Below are positions 6,271 to 15,789 of a stretch of 35,261 bases of DNA, in pieces. The stretch's first letter is position 1. Each line of letters begins with the position of its first letter. The stretch spans positions 1 through 35,261 of the forward strand of contig JAJEDY010000017.1 of NCBI GenBank assembly GCA_022821275.1, in the 5' to 3' direction. Source of the stretch: Candidatus Latescibacterota bacterium. Lineage in GTDB: Bacteria > Latescibacterota > UBA2968. The notes under the pieces were generated by a model. That model was not told where the DNA came from. It saw only the letters and a list, made by a program, of their open reading frames with translations, and did not search any database. The translations under genes were made by a program, and so were the position numbers.

Positions 6271-7692
6271 TCAGTTCTGAGGATCAGGATGGCTCGCCTG
6301 GGCCAGTTCGCGCAGTACATCGACCGCGAAGAGGACGTCCTCTCTCCGACAGTCGAACTGCCCGACCTGGAAGCGAATGACGAACTGTCCTTCATGGATC
6401 GTCTGCGTCAGGTAGATTCGGCCGTCATCGTTGACCGCGCGGAGCAGGCGTTCGGTGGCGTCGTCGGCGTTTTCACCGTCGGGGGCGTACTGGAACGTGA
6501 AGAGCGAAAGGTGGCAGTCCGTTGTCAGGCGAAAGCCGTCCAGCGATGCGATCGCGGCGGCGGCCTCCTCAGCCCAGGCAATATGGTTCCGGATGCGTTG
6601 TCGGAGGTCTTCGAGACCGTGGGCACGGAGCAGGAACCAGAGCTTGAGGGCGCGGAATCGGCGCCCCAGGGGGATCGTCCATTCGCTGTAATTGGTGATT
6701 TCGGTTTGGCCGAGGGTCTGGAGGTAATCCGGACGGATACCGAGGGTGCGAACCTGTGGTTCCGGGTCCGCGAGAAACTGGATCGAACAGTCGAATTGTG
6801 CACCGAGCCACTTGTGGGGATTGAAGGCGATGCTGTCGGCTTCCTCGACCCCCGCCCACAACTCGCGTAGCTCGGGACAAATCATCGCAGAACCGGCCCA
6901 CGCGGCGTCGATGTGGACGTAGAGATCGTGCTCGCGTGCCACTTCAATGGTCTGGTGTACATGGTCGGATGCGCCAATCGACGTACCTCCAACACAGAGG
7001 ACGATACCGGCCGGGAGGAAACCCGCGGCACGATCTGCGTCAATTGCCCGGCGGAGCGCTTCCGGGTCGAGCGCCCAGGAATCATTGGTCGGGACTTTGA
7101 CCAGATTTCGTTGGCCGATACCGGCGATGTGAATCGCCTTGTCAACCGACGAGTGGGTCTCCGGCGAGGCGTAGATCCGGAGTTGTTTCTCTCCCGCTAT
7201 TCCAGAATCGATGCCTCGCCAGCCAAGTGCGCGCTCGCGCATCGTCAGTACGGCGCAGACATTTGCCGATGTTGCCGTATCCTGGATAACCCCCTGGAAT
7301 CCTTCTGGTAGCCCGAGTGCCTGGCGCATCCAATCGACCATCCGGGTCTCGATTTCCGTAGCTGCGGGTGAGGTCTGCCAGAGCATGCACTGGGCCGCCA
7401 TGACCGCCGTCAAATTCTCGGCGATCATCGAAACCGGCGCAGCGTTGGCGCTGAAGTACGCAAAAAAGCGCCGGTGTTGCCAATGCGTCATGCCGTCGGG
7501 CACGATGCGCTCGAAGTCGGCGAAGATCGTCTCCATGCTTACCGGCTCTTCCGGTGGCGATAGAGGCAGCATCGCTGCGATCTCGCCCGGTGCGGTCTGC
7601 GCCCGAACGGGTCGGTCTTCGAGCGTGGCCAGGTATTCGGCGCCCCACCGTGCGGCTCGTTCAGCCCATTGAAGGTAGTCTTCTCGTTTCAA
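6271..7692 (-). CDS. Group II pyridoxal-phosphate-dependent decarboxylase
   Basis: This 473-residue protein has the length and motifs of the aromatic-L-amino-acid/tyrosine/glutamate decarboxylase family. QDTATSANV (137-145) binds the cofactor phosphate, ETHSSVDKA (178-186) contains the ring-stacking His180, HIDAAWAGS (260-268) carries the Asp262 that contacts the pyridine nitrogen, and NPHKW carries Lys294, the Schiff-base lysine. It would convert an amino acid to an amine and CO2 in the cytoplasm. The N-terminal sequence is most like aromatic-acid decarboxylases, but the substrate cannot be fixed. The start is a TTG at 7692 without a strong ribosome site. It lies 33 bases after the PhyH gene and 63 before the sulfatase. 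Confidence 0.9.
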   Translation of the reverse strand: MKREDYLQWAERAARWGAEYLATLEDRPVRAQTAPGEIAAMLPLSPPEEPVSMETIFADFERIVPDGMTHWQHRRFFAYFSANAAPVSMIAENLTAVMAAQCMLWQTSPAATEIETRMVDWMRQALGLPEGFQGVIQDTATSANVCAVLTMRERALGWRGIDSGIAGEKQLRIYASPETHSSVDKAIHIAGIGQRNLVKVPTNDSWALDPEALRRAIDADRAAGFLPAGIVLCVGGTSIGASDHVHQTIEVAREHDLYVHIDAAWAGSAMICPELRELWAGVEEADSIAFNPHKWLGAQFDCSIQFLADPEPQVRTLGIRPDYLQTLGQTEITNYSEWTIPLGRRFRALKLWFLLRAHGLEDLRQRIRNHIAWAEEAAAAIASLDGFRLTTDCHLSLFTFQYAPDGENADDATERLLRAVNDDGRIYLTQTIHEGQFVIRFQVGQFDCRREDVLFAVDVLRELAQASHPDPQN

Positions 7693-7725
7693 TGCATTGT
7701 GTCCAGGTTTTAGAGATTCAGTTCT

Positions 7726-8712
7726 TCAAAGGTAGTCGCTGACGTCCATTTCTGGATACGCGTTTTTTATCAGTTCAACGGAGGTGGGGGTGTACATTGC
7801 GTCACCGGGTTTTGGCCAGCCGAAGAGACTGCGAACCCTCGATGTCGTTTTTCCCAAAAAGGGTTTCAAGCGCCGAATCGCCTCACCTTCCCTTTTTCCG
7901 GTCGATGTCCATGGCATGGTGTCTCTGCGTCCTATTGAGAAGAAAATGACCGCACGCTGTTTGTCCTTGTCTGCAAAGGGTTGTGCTGCGTGTGGCGTGT
8001 GTCCACTGTAGAAGAGAACGCTGCCAGCTTTTCCGGTGATTGAGACGGGTTCCTGCGCGTGAAGAATTTTGCGGATATCGGCAAAGCGGTAAGCGTGAGG
8101 CACCTTGCGGATGTCGCCAAAGCCCAGGCCGTCGTCCTCAATCACACGCAAGATATCGCCCATTTTGTCGTGTACTCCTGGGACCAACCGAACAGGCGCG
8201 CAATCTTTGTCAATATCGTCCAGAAAGACCCAGGCTTGAATATGGCCATACCGCTGCCAATCCGGGTGGGGGGGAATAAAGGGTTTGGCCCAATCCAGGT
8301 GAAATTCGATTTCTGGCTTCGTTGGCGCCTTTCTATCTATTCTGCCGTTTCGGATATAGACGTAACCGTGATGGTAGTGTATATCAGGCGTATCCAGAAG
8401 CTGTTCCAGAGCATCCAGAAAAGGATCGTGTTCCAGGACCTGGTCAACGATCTCTACTCCTGTTGGAATGTCACAGAATTCCGCTCGGGGGCCAGCAAAA
8501 CCGAGACCTGCTCCGGGCAGTCTCAGCTCATTCTCAAGGTCGGGATTGGCTTTCAATTCGGCAATGAACTCCGCAAAAGACTTTCCACCATAAGCATTTT
8601 GTTCCGCAGCCTCAAGTACCGCTGACAATTGGCTGGTCGAGAACAGGTCCGGGACTGTGACGTAACCCTCTTGTAAGTAAAATTCATACTGCTCTTGTGT
8701 CAGCATTTTCAT
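7726..8712 (-). CDS. Phytanoyl-CoA dioxygenase-like (PhyH) protein
   Basis: This 328-residue Fe(II)/2-oxoglutarate oxygenase has a complete metal triad: His138 and Asp140 in EFHLDWAKP, and a distal His (238 or 241) in SGHTPHAAQPF. Arg253, which would bind 2-oxoglutarate, lies 12-15 residues on (DKQRAVIFF). The family hydroxylates diverse lipids and small metabolites. Expansion of PhyH genes is known for Poribacteria-like genomes. Two close start codons exist. The one at 8706 has the better spacing from AAAGGA, and the one at 8712 lies only three bases after it. The gene sits 18 bases after the exported sulfatase and 33 before the decarboxylase, within the same likely transcript. Confidence 0.9.
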   Translation of the reverse strand: MKMLTQEQYEFYLQEGYVTVPDLFSTSQLSAVLEAAEQNAYGGKSFAEFIAELKANPDLENELRLPGAGLGFAGPRAEFCDIPTGVEIVDQVLEHDPFLDALEQLLDTPDIHYHHGYVYIRNGRIDRKAPTKPEIEFHLDWAKPFIPPHPDWQRYGHIQAWVFLDDIDKDCAPVRLVPGVHDKMGDILRVIEDDGLGFGDIRKVPHAYRFADIRKILHAQEPVSITGKAGSVLFYSGHTPHAAQPFADKDKQRAVIFFSIGRRDTMPWTSTGKREGEAIRRLKPFLGKTTSRVRSLFGWPKPGDAMYTPTSVELIKNAYPEMDVSDYL

Positions 8713-8730
8713 TTTCCTTTAATAAATCGC

Positions 8731-10338
8731 CTAAATTTCATCGTCGTCCAGAGCGCGCTGTCCTTCAAACGGTCCCCATTGAATACGCCCTCTGGTTCTT
8801 CTATCGCTCTTGTAAATCTCTGGGTCATAATTCGGGTTTTCCTTGGGGAATCGCGCCCCGACCTGTTCGAGATAGCGCATCATCTCATCGTAGAGTTTCC
8901 GATGTGTTTCCGGATTTTGCTTTGCAATATTGGTAACCTCGCCAATGTCGCCAGAAAGGTCGAACAACATCGGAATATCCGGTCGTTCGTAAAAATGGAT
9001 CACTTTGGACGAACCAGAAATAATGACCGAATGCGGCACAGAGTTCCGATAATGAGGATAATGGAAATAGAGATAGCGATTCAGAAAGGCCTCGTCTGGT
9101 TCTTTTCCTGCCATGTAATCCGCGAGGCTGACACCGTCGATATTCTGCAATTTTTCCGAGTCGCCACCAGCCCAATCGACGATGGTGGGTAAGAAATCAT
9201 AGTTGATCACATTGCCGGTAAAAGCTGAGTTAGGTTTGATCCCGGGACCTTTGACAATCATAGGCACCCGGATGCCTCCATCCCACAACCACCACTTTGT
9301 TGCGTGTAATGGTTGCTTGTAGTCGGGTATGATTTCGACTTCTTCGTGTCGGTAGCCATTGTCACCCACTACGATGACATAGGTGTTATCCGCAATTCCC
9401 AGTTCCTCTAACTTGTCGAGCACTGCGCCGATCCGACCATCCAGATCCTCACCCATGCCCAACCAGATTGCGGGGTCGTCCCCCCGGTTGACTGTGTCGG
9501 GATGTTTATTGTTTTTCTTATACCACTCCTGCACCAGGGGGTGATTCACATATTTTTCACGCGTTTTATCCAGGCATTCATAACCCGCATGCATGGCATA
9601 ATGAGAGATCTGAAGGTAAAAGGGATTGCTTTTTTCTACCTGTTCTTCCATGAAGCCAATTGCCTTTTCGGTAATGCTGAACATCAACTTGGGATCGGCC
9701 ATATCTTTGGGTAGTCGCCTGGGCGTCCGCTCGCCTCTCTCCAGTCCGTACTTCAGGGTATTGCCGGGATTATTATCGGTAGCACCATCGTGTAATACGT
9801 AGCCCGCCTTTGCAGGATCGCCCCTCATGTGCCATTTGCCAATGTGGGCGCTGACATAACCCAGTGGCTTGAGCGCCCTGGGAATGGTGACTGCGTCTTC
9901 GTCGAGTTCTCGGTCGGACACGTTCGGGACCAGTGGGAAACTCTGATATTCCCTTTTCGTGTCGTAGTAGGGCTCTCTTGACCCCAGATATACCGTGAAA
10001 CCACTGTGTGGTGCAGACTGTCCCGTCTGTACGCACACACGGGCAGGTGCACACTGCGGCGATCCGTAGGCATTGCCCAACTTCATTCCCTCATTTGCCA
10101 GTTTTTGGATGTTCGGCATTTGCAAGACCGGCATGAGGGAATTCTCCATGGTGTCATCCATGGCAACCGGTGATCCGTTCCAGGCCCAGTCGTCTATATA
10201 AAACATGACAATGTTGGGCCTGGATTGTGCCTGAGACCCCGTTTGTGTGTTGGATTTGGCCTGTGCGGCCTGACTGCGAATGGCGAAGGTCCCAATCACA
10301 ATCGCAATCCATAGGATGAGTTTGATAAAAAGGATCAT
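8731..10338 (-). CDS. Exported sulfatase
   Basis: This 535-residue sulfatase starts at an ATG six bases after AGGAGG. Residues 1-28 ([16 protein letters not shown], then an Ala-rich cleavage region) form a signal peptide, so it acts in the periplasm or outside the cell. Catalytic residues are all present: Asp49-Asp50 metal ligands, CAPAR with Cys96 as the formylglycine precursor, HIGKWHMRG with Lys and His, HYAMHAGY with His, VVGDNGY with Asp-Asn, and the Lys in [11 protein letters not shown]. The fold is that of arylsulfatase A-like enzymes, and the ester substrate (glycan or other) is not predictable. It follows the large glycoside-hydrolase-like gene by 19 bases, which suggests joint action on one polymer. 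Confidence 0.93.
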   Translation of the reverse strand: MILFIKLILWIAIVIGTFAIRSQAAQAKSNTQTGSQAQSRPNIVMFYIDDWAWNGSPVAMDDTMENSLMPVLQMPNIQKLANEGMKLGNAYGSPQCAPARVCVQTGQSAPHSGFTVYLGSREPYYDTKREYQSFPLVPNVSDRELDEDAVTIPRALKPLGYVSAHIGKWHMRGDPAKAGYVLHDGATDNNPGNTLKYGLERGERTPRRLPKDMADPKLMFSITEKAIGFMEEQVEKSNPFYLQISHYAMHAGYECLDKTREKYVNHPLVQEWYKKNNKHPDTVNRGDDPAIWLGMGEDLDGRIGAVLDKLEELGIADNTYVIVVGDNGYRHEEVEIIPDYKQPLHATKWWLWDGGIRVPMIVKGPGIKPNSAFTGNVINYDFLPTIVDWAGGDSEKLQNIDGVSLADYMAGKEPDEAFLNRYLYFHYPHYRNSVPHSVIISGSSKVIHFYERPDIPMLFDLSGDIGEVTNIAKQNPETHRKLYDEMMRYLEQVGARFPKENPNYDPEIYKSDRRTRGRIQWGPFEGQRALDDDEI

Positions 10339-10357
10339 ATATTCCTCCTGTTGGACA

Positions 10358-13165
10358 TCAGTTGTTGCTTCTCCAAACAATTTTTCTTTTTTCTCCTTCT
10401 CGGAACACGACCAGTTTTCTGGATGCAGTGATTCCGAATTTATAAGTACCCGGGGCGGACACCTTTCTGGATTTCCAGAGTGCCACTTCCGGATGTTCGG
10501 GCGTACCGCGATAGGTCACCAATTGCCCCTTTGCGAAAGCGGCGTAATGAAGACCGCCGTCGGGGTCCTTCGACCGGGACCGCCAAATCGCGTCTCCACT
10601 TCTGCCAGGAGCACCTCGACGAAGGATCAGCTTTCCATTGTCATGCATTCTCAAATAGCATTCCAGGCGGGGGAATACGCGGACATCCCCGATCATAAAC
10701 CTTTCACCTTCATTCAGAATTACTTGATGTATCTCATCCCGCCAGTTTGTCGCGCTGTTTTTCGATACATCGCCTATGGCAATCTGAATTTCACTCCGAT
10801 TGAATATACCGGTTTTATCCTCTGCCACAGCCTCCAGATGATATATCCCAGGCTTTAGTGCTTTCAGAAGTTCATCACTTGAATCGCTCCAAACCTGCGG
10901 TTGGGTTGCAGTGAGAAGCAGGCCGTTGAGATAAAGCTTCACCTCCCGAATGCCATCTCCATCGGTCGCGTTCACCTCCACCCGGAGCGCAGTTCCCGCC
11001 GGAAAACGCGCTCCGTCCTTCAGGTTTGTAAACCGGATGTCCGGATAGTCCCCTTCACGCTGTACGGTGATGACTTCTTTTTCTACCTCCGCCAGAGTAC
11101 GATTCCAGTCCATAAAGTGGGTCCGGGCCATCAATTGCGTTTTGTATTGGGGGGTAAGAATTGAGGCATACGTCTTCCACTCATCCACTGCATCCTTAAA
11201 ATGGGACACCGCTTGATCTATATATTGCTTGTCATGGCGATCACCCTCGCGAAATACCGCCAGTTTGGTTGCTCCGCGCATTTTGTCGGCATAATAGCGG
11301 CCGAGATAGGCCATGCTTTCAATATCGTTCAGCGTTTCCCGCAATTCTATGTTGTCGCCCATCTGTGCCCGCAATGCTGGAAGCGCTTTTAGTGCAGTAG
11401 TCGCATATTCGTCCAGATTATCCGCCACCTGTAGCGGTGTGATGCCCGTCAGTTTTTTTTCGGAAAGGAAAGCCTTTGCCCACTCTATTACGGAGTGAAT
11501 GCCCGATCCACGCATCGGGTCCCTATCAAAATAGTAATCATCCACGGTCAAAAAACCCTGGCGCTGCATACACCCTTCCGGCGCGAAGTTTCCATCGGTG
11601 CCAGACCAGACGGATCTGTTAAGTTGAGGGATAATCTCGGAAGTTGACGCCCAGGTATCGTAAAGCAGCCTGGCATCGACACCGGGAAAACGATGCTGCA
11701 GGACCGCTTCCCAATAGTCTCGATCGAGTAACGGAGTATAAGATAGCTGTCCCCACAGTCGGAATCGATACCAGTGCTTATCTATCTCCAACCGCCCTGC
11801 CATCTCCGGATTCTTAGCAATAAACTCGCGCCCCCAGACATAGCCGTCCGATCCCATATAAAAGCCGGGTGAATGGTCGTGTGGCATCTCTTTAATAAAA
11901 TCGCGCACGAAATCCGGACCGCCCCAGCGATGCACAAAAATGTCGTCATTGCGCAAGTTGAGCCAGACTTTGAAATTATCCAGCCAGCCATCATTCACGA
12001 TACGTCTTTCCCACTCCTGCGGCCTTCTCATCGAATATATATGCGCGACCGCATATTTCACACTGGTTTCCAGTACGCCACCCGTATAATTTTTAAAGGC
12101 ATCTGTGACGTAGGGATGGTCTGTTACGTGTCTGCGAAAAATCAAACGAATTTTGCGATCGGGTTGCTGCGCCAACACATCCATAATGCCTCGACCGTAG
12201 GTGTTGAAGATAAAGTTTTCGATCGAATGTTTGCCTTTAATGACATTATCTGCGTTTTCGCCAGCCGTGACACCAATCCCCGCAATCTGCGGGTAGGTCA
12301 GCAATGCCTGGCGCACACTCTTTCGCATATAATCGACAGTGACGGGATTGGTCTGATCCTGCGTTATGCCGTGTTTTTCGGTTGCGCCAAAAGTGAAGAC
12401 ATTCCAGTGAAACAGATAAATTTCAATCCCGCGATCCTTCGCGTATTGGAACACCCGCTGCCAATGCGCGATTTTCTCTTCGATAGTGATCTTTTTGACC
12501 AGCTTCAGGGTGCCCGGTTTGTCAAAATCTACATCCTGCCACTTGTTTTTAGTGTTCGGATAAATATCGACGCCGATGCGATAGACATCGTCCAGCGCCA
12601 CTTCGGGATAGTCCTCCAGCTTGATAATCGAAGGAAAGGGATGGGTCGTCCACAGGCTCAGCACGTTGTAGCGATAGCGCGCGAGGTCATCGAGATAGGC
12701 TTTCCAGAATTCAAAGTCCCAGACCGTTTCAATATTGTTCTGTGCCGAATCTCCCGTGTCGTCGTAGGACGGGGTGCGCGCATCTAACGGAATATTAAAT
12801 TTAATCCCGCGTTTTTTCACGAAGGGGGCGTGGTCCTGATTCTCAATCGGAAGGCTGAGGCGCAAGAGGTCGGCTACTTCGAGACCGCCATACATCGCGC
12901 CCGTTGCATCTGTACCGGTAATCCGTATCCGGGATCCAACAGTCTGAATTTGAAATGCTTCGGGTAATGTCTCATCCGGCTTAATGGTCAACGAAACCTG
13001 AAGGTCCTCTCGCCTCACCTCTTTTAATGCATCGTTTAGTTCCTGCGCCGCGAACACCAACTGCGGGATTGTTGCATCGTATTCGACCGAAGCCGTGAGG
13101 CGACCCGGTAGGAGAATGCCAAAAACGAATAACAAATAGAGAAACGAACGGGGTGTCTTTTTCAT
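10358..13165 (-). CDS. Large exported glycoside-hydrolase-like protein with bulb-lectin-like C-terminus
   Basis: This 935-residue protein begins with a signal peptide ([20 protein letters not shown]). Residues ~25-120 resemble the alpha/beta domain that precedes the barrel in GH67/GH20-type enzymes ([20 protein letters not shown], then [10 protein letters not shown]). A TIM-barrel-like part follows ([12 protein letters not shown] to about 480), with acidic residues in GVTAGENAD. After a helical region, ~700-800 looks like an Ig-type domain ([16 protein letters not shown]). The last ~100 residues contain three repeats ending AIWRS, ALWKS and IVWRS, each after a G/R-KL-octad, as in bulb-type mannose-binding lectins. 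Catalysis and substrate are unproven. The ATG at 13165 is nine bases after GAGG, and an in-frame GTG lies at 13171. Confidence 0.75.
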   Translation of the reverse strand: MKKTPRSFLYLLFVFGILLPGRLTASVEYDATIPQLVFAAQELNDALKEVRREDLQVSLTIKPDETLPEAFQIQTVGSRIRITGTDATGAMYGGLEVADLLRLSLPIENQDHAPFVKKRGIKFNIPLDARTPSYDDTGDSAQNNIETVWDFEFWKAYLDDLARYRYNVLSLWTTHPFPSIIKLEDYPEVALDDVYRIGVDIYPNTKNKWQDVDFDKPGTLKLVKKITIEEKIAHWQRVFQYAKDRGIEIYLFHWNVFTFGATEKHGITQDQTNPVTVDYMRKSVRQALLTYPQIAGIGVTAGENADNVIKGKHSIENFIFNTYGRGIMDVLAQQPDRKIRLIFRRHVTDHPYVTDAFKNYTGGVLETSVKYAVAHIYSMRRPQEWERRIVNDGWLDNFKVWLNLRNDDIFVHRWGGPDFVRDFIKEMPHDHSPGFYMGSDGYVWGREFIAKNPEMAGRLEIDKHWYRFRLWGQLSYTPLLDRDYWEAVLQHRFPGVDARLLYDTWASTSEIIPQLNRSVWSGTDGNFAPEGCMQRQGFLTVDDYYFDRDPMRGSGIHSVIEWAKAFLSEKKLTGITPLQVADNLDEYATTALKALPALRAQMGDNIELRETLNDIESMAYLGRYYADKMRGATKLAVFREGDRHDKQYIDQAVSHFKDAVDEWKTYASILTPQYKTQLMARTHFMDWNRTLAEVEKEVITVQREGDYPDIRFTNLKDGARFPAGTALRVEVNATDGDGIREVKLYLNGLLLTATQPQVWSDSSDELLKALKPGIYHLEAVAEDKTGIFNRSEIQIAIGDVSKNSATNWRDEIHQVILNEGERFMIGDVRVFPRLECYLRMHDNGKLILRRGAPGRSGDAIWRSRSKDPDGGLHYAAFAKGQLVTYRGTPEHPEVALWKSRKVSAPGTYKFGITASRKLVVFREGEKRKIVWRSNN

Positions 13166-13196
13166 TCTCACAATCCTCTAATTCTCAAAATAGACA

Positions 13197-14471
13197 TCAG
13201 TTTGTCTTCAATTCATCAGCATTATTCCGCAATTTTTGGAACGCTTCGAGAATGAGGTCCATGTTTTCGCGCGGTCCGAGAAGAATGCGGTGCGTGAGAT
13301 CAAGGGCTTCGGTTTCGTGAATGCGCTCGGCTTCGGGACAATAGACTCTGGTGTAGTCGATGGGATCAGCCCGGTACAATGGGCAGCGGATTGGACAGCC
13401 TGTTTCGCCCCATTTGCCGCTGGCAAACATGCTAAATTGATAGAGGGGCTTTGTCGGGCCAATGCCACAGGGTACGCCTTCGGCCTGGAGTGCTTTGCGG
13501 AATTGTTCGCGGTGGATGCCTTCAAATTCTTCGGATATAAATTTGAAGTGCCAGCGATAGGGGTTCCAGCGGGTGACGCGCTCGTCTATGTCGAGACCAG
13601 TGAGCCCGGGAATAGATTCCATTCCTTTGTGGAGATACTTGAGATTTTCCCACCGAATTTCTGCCTGTTCTTCGAGGCGTGTGAGCGCGATCAGGCCGAT
13701 GGCCGCTTCAAATTCGCCCAGTCTCAGGGTTGTGGCAGGCCAGGTGAAGTTCAGGCTTTCTTCGCCTCTGTCTCGGCCTGCGTGATGATACCGAAAGGCT
13801 TTTTCGTACAGGCTTTCGTCTCTGGTCATCACCACGCCGCCTTCGCCTATGGCGAGTACTTTGCCGGGCATGCAGGAAAAACCAGCAATGTCGGCGTGGG
13901 AACCCACGCCTTTGCCTCTCCATTGCCCGCCGTGCGCATGAGAACAGTCACTGACCAGGCCGATGTTGTGTTTGCGGCAGATGTCACCTAAAGCATCTGT
14001 ATCGCAGGGCATGCCGCCCATATCTACGGCAACCACTGCCCGGGTGCGCGGCGTGATGAGGGCTTCTACGCTTTTGGGATCGATGGTGTAGTTGCGCGGG
14101 TCGATGTCGGCAAAGATGGGGATGCCATTGCAAATCATGACGCAGGAAGCAGACGCGATATAAGTTGACGCAGGGACAATGACTTCACAGCCAGCTTCGA
14201 CGCCGAGGGTGCGCAAGCAGGTTTCGAGTGCTGTGGTGCCTGTGGAGACAGCAAGGGCGTATTTGCTGTTGTGAAATTCTGCAAATGCCTGTTCAAATGC
14301 GTAGAGTTTGCTGTCGCCATGGTTGTAATAGTCAAATCCACTGCGCCACCATTTGTGACTGCGAAGGACGCCGACAACAGCGTTCTCTTCGCGTTCATCG
14401 TGAACCGGCCAGGGTTGGCGCAGGTCTCTATTGACCGTTTTTGAACCACCGTTGATCGCGAGTTTGGGCAT
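13197..14471 (-). CDS. DegT/DnrJ/EryC1/StrS-family aminotransferase
   Basis: This 424-residue PLP enzyme of aminotransferase fold type I is the class that transfers an amino group to keto-sugars or makes 3-amino-5-hydroxybenzoate-like compounds. STGTTALE (76-83) binds the cofactor phosphate, Asp175 in SDCSHAHGG contacts the ring nitrogen, and Lys204 in GFSCMPGKVLAIGEGG is the Schiff-base lysine. The C-terminal WNPYRWHFKF and PLYRADP segments also match the family. The start at 14471 (AAGGA nine bases upstream) replaces a much longer open frame to 14741, which would overlap the preceding gene deeply and shows no family similarity. The true overlap with the ceramidase-like gene is 44 bases, implying coupled translation. 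Confidence 0.92.
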   Translation of the reverse strand: MPKLAINGGSKTVNRDLRQPWPVHDEREENAVVGVLRSHKWWRSGFDYYNHGDSKLYAFEQAFAEFHNSKYALAVSTGTTALETCLRTLGVEAGCEVIVPASTYIASASCVMICNGIPIFADIDPRNYTIDPKSVEALITPRTRAVVAVDMGGMPCDTDALGDICRKHNIGLVSDCSHAHGGQWRGKGVGSHADIAGFSCMPGKVLAIGEGGVVMTRDESLYEKAFRYHHAGRDRGEESLNFTWPATTLRLGEFEAAIGLIALTRLEEQAEIRWENLKYLHKGMESIPGLTGLDIDERVTRWNPYRWHFKFISEEFEGIHREQFRKALQAEGVPCGIGPTKPLYQFSMFASGKWGETGCPIRCPLYRADPIDYTRVYCPEAERIHETEALDLTHRILLGPRENMDLILEAFQKLRNNADELKTN

Positions 14472-15708
14472 TGAAGCGTTCCTTGTGAGATGAATTATCG
14501 TGCAGTTTTGTGAGTAAGGTTTGTGTTTCGTCAATCCAGCGTTCACCTGTGCCGGGAACAACGCAGGCGCGGTTGTATTCGGGTGGGTCGCTGGGGTAGG
14601 GGGTAACGCCGTAGCCACCGAAGTTATACGCGCGGCGATTTGGTACATAGCCACATGAACCCTGAGAATAGCCCATGACAATCGTGCGCGCAAAAGGGGA
14701 TGATGATTGGGTGGATAGGGATAGCTCGATGAAGGGTTCACCCTGCCAAAAGACGAGTGCCAGGTCGTCGCTTATGCGGATGGCGGGGATTTCGATTCGG
14801 ATGGTTTTTTCGTTTGTGTATCGGTTGGGAAGTGTGTCTTGCCAGCGCTCTCCTTTAAGTGAAAGATTTGTTTCTGGTGTTGCTTGTGTCCAGGCAACAA
14901 TAGCTTTTCTGGCGAGCGCTTTGCCCATTTCTTCGACCGTATCATAATTGTCTCTGGGTTCCTGAATCGGAAGTATGTTGCCACATGCCCCTTGTAGAAA
15001 TATTGAGAAGGGTACAGATGTGCGTGCTTCAAAGTGGCGACAGGTTGCGCCGGGATATTCGGCGGTGAAGAGACGATTGGCGGTCATCATGATGACGGGA
15101 TGAGCGGCAAAGTGGATTGCGGTCGCGATGGGTTGGCCATTGGGTGCGTCGAATCGCAGGACAGTGACTGCGGGGTCAACAGGGCCGTTGGGCAGTTTTT
15201 CAGGGTTGCGGTTAAACGATTTAAAGCTTCCGTCGGGCAATATCTCGCGTCTGTTGTAGGCGAGGTCGGTGTTGACAGAGCCAGTTGAGAGAGTGGCGGG
15301 TTTAAAATTGGTTATAGACGCGACAGCCACATCGACAACCTGCTTTCTCATGTGAACAATCGCATCATCTTCGGGGCTTCCGCCAAAGTAATAGATACAT
15401 TCTGGGCCACTGTGATTGTGGGTGCCACACAGGATCAGGTTTTCGGGTGGAAGATCGGATTGTGCGGCAAAAGCATTGCGCATGGCATCGACGTCGATCC
15501 ACTGAAAGCTCAGGAGATCTGCCGAGCAAATGACGATCGTGGTCGTATCGTCAGATAGTGCCAGCGCTTTGACGTATAATGGGTCATGGATGCCTTCTGC
15601 AATGCGAGGTTGCATGGGCGAGCGGTTTACGGGAAATGCACCCATAGCCGATCCCGTAGATGGTGTGATGTCTCGTTGTGCTGTACCAATCTTTATTATA
15701 TCTGCCAA
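14428..15708 (-). CDS. Neutral/alkaline ceramidase-like hydrolase
   Basis: This 426-residue protein matches the N-terminal catalytic domain of neutral non-lysosomal ceramidases, zinc amidohydrolases that split N-acyl bonds. It opens IKIGTAQRDITPSTGSAMG, a family hallmark, with CGTHNHSGP (His97, His99) and HFAAHPV (His203) as zinc ligands. No C-terminal immunoglobulin-like domain and no signal peptide are present, so it is a short cytoplasmic variant. Such proteins in sulfatase-rich genomes may act on other amides or lactones. The start is TTG at 15708, nine bases after AGGAG. No ATG fits better. It overlaps the DegT gene by 44 bases and follows a sulfatase by 81. Confidence 0.85.
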   Translation of the reverse strand: MADIIKIGTAQRDITPSTGSAMGAFPVNRSPMQPRIAEGIHDPLYVKALALSDDTTTIVICSADLLSFQWIDVDAMRNAFAAQSDLPPENLILCGTHNHSGPECIYYFGGSPEDDAIVHMRKQVVDVAVASITNFKPATLSTGSVNTDLAYNRREILPDGSFKSFNRNPEKLPNGPVDPAVTVLRFDAPNGQPIATAIHFAAHPVIMMTANRLFTAEYPGATCRHFEARTSVPFSIFLQGACGNILPIQEPRDNYDTVEEMGKALARKAIVAWTQATPETNLSLKGERWQDTLPNRYTNEKTIRIEIPAIRISDDLALVFWQGEPFIELSLSTQSSSPFARTIVMGYSQGSCGYVPNRRAYNFGGYGVTPYPSDPPEYNRACVVPGTGERWIDETQTLLTKLHDNSSHKERFNAQTRDQRWFKNGQ

Positions 15709-15789
15709 GGTTCAGATCTCCTGTTTTGAATGTTCAGGAAACCCACACTGTTTTGTATTCGAACCATCTTCCTTCTGTTGAAACGCTAC

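Noticed and set aside
11873-12787. 304-codon plus-strand ORF
   Set aside because: It is antisense to the large glycoside-hydrolase-like gene, has no ribosome site and no recognisable motif.
13236-13991. 251-codon plus-strand ORF opposite the DegT gene
   Set aside because: Antisense shadow; no start signal and no known motif.
14472-14741. Extended N-terminus for the DegT aminotransferase
   Set aside because: The 90 extra residues are Pro/Thr-rich, unlike the family, have no ribosome site and overlap the ceramidase-like gene; the start at 14471 has AAGGA and matches the family N-terminus.
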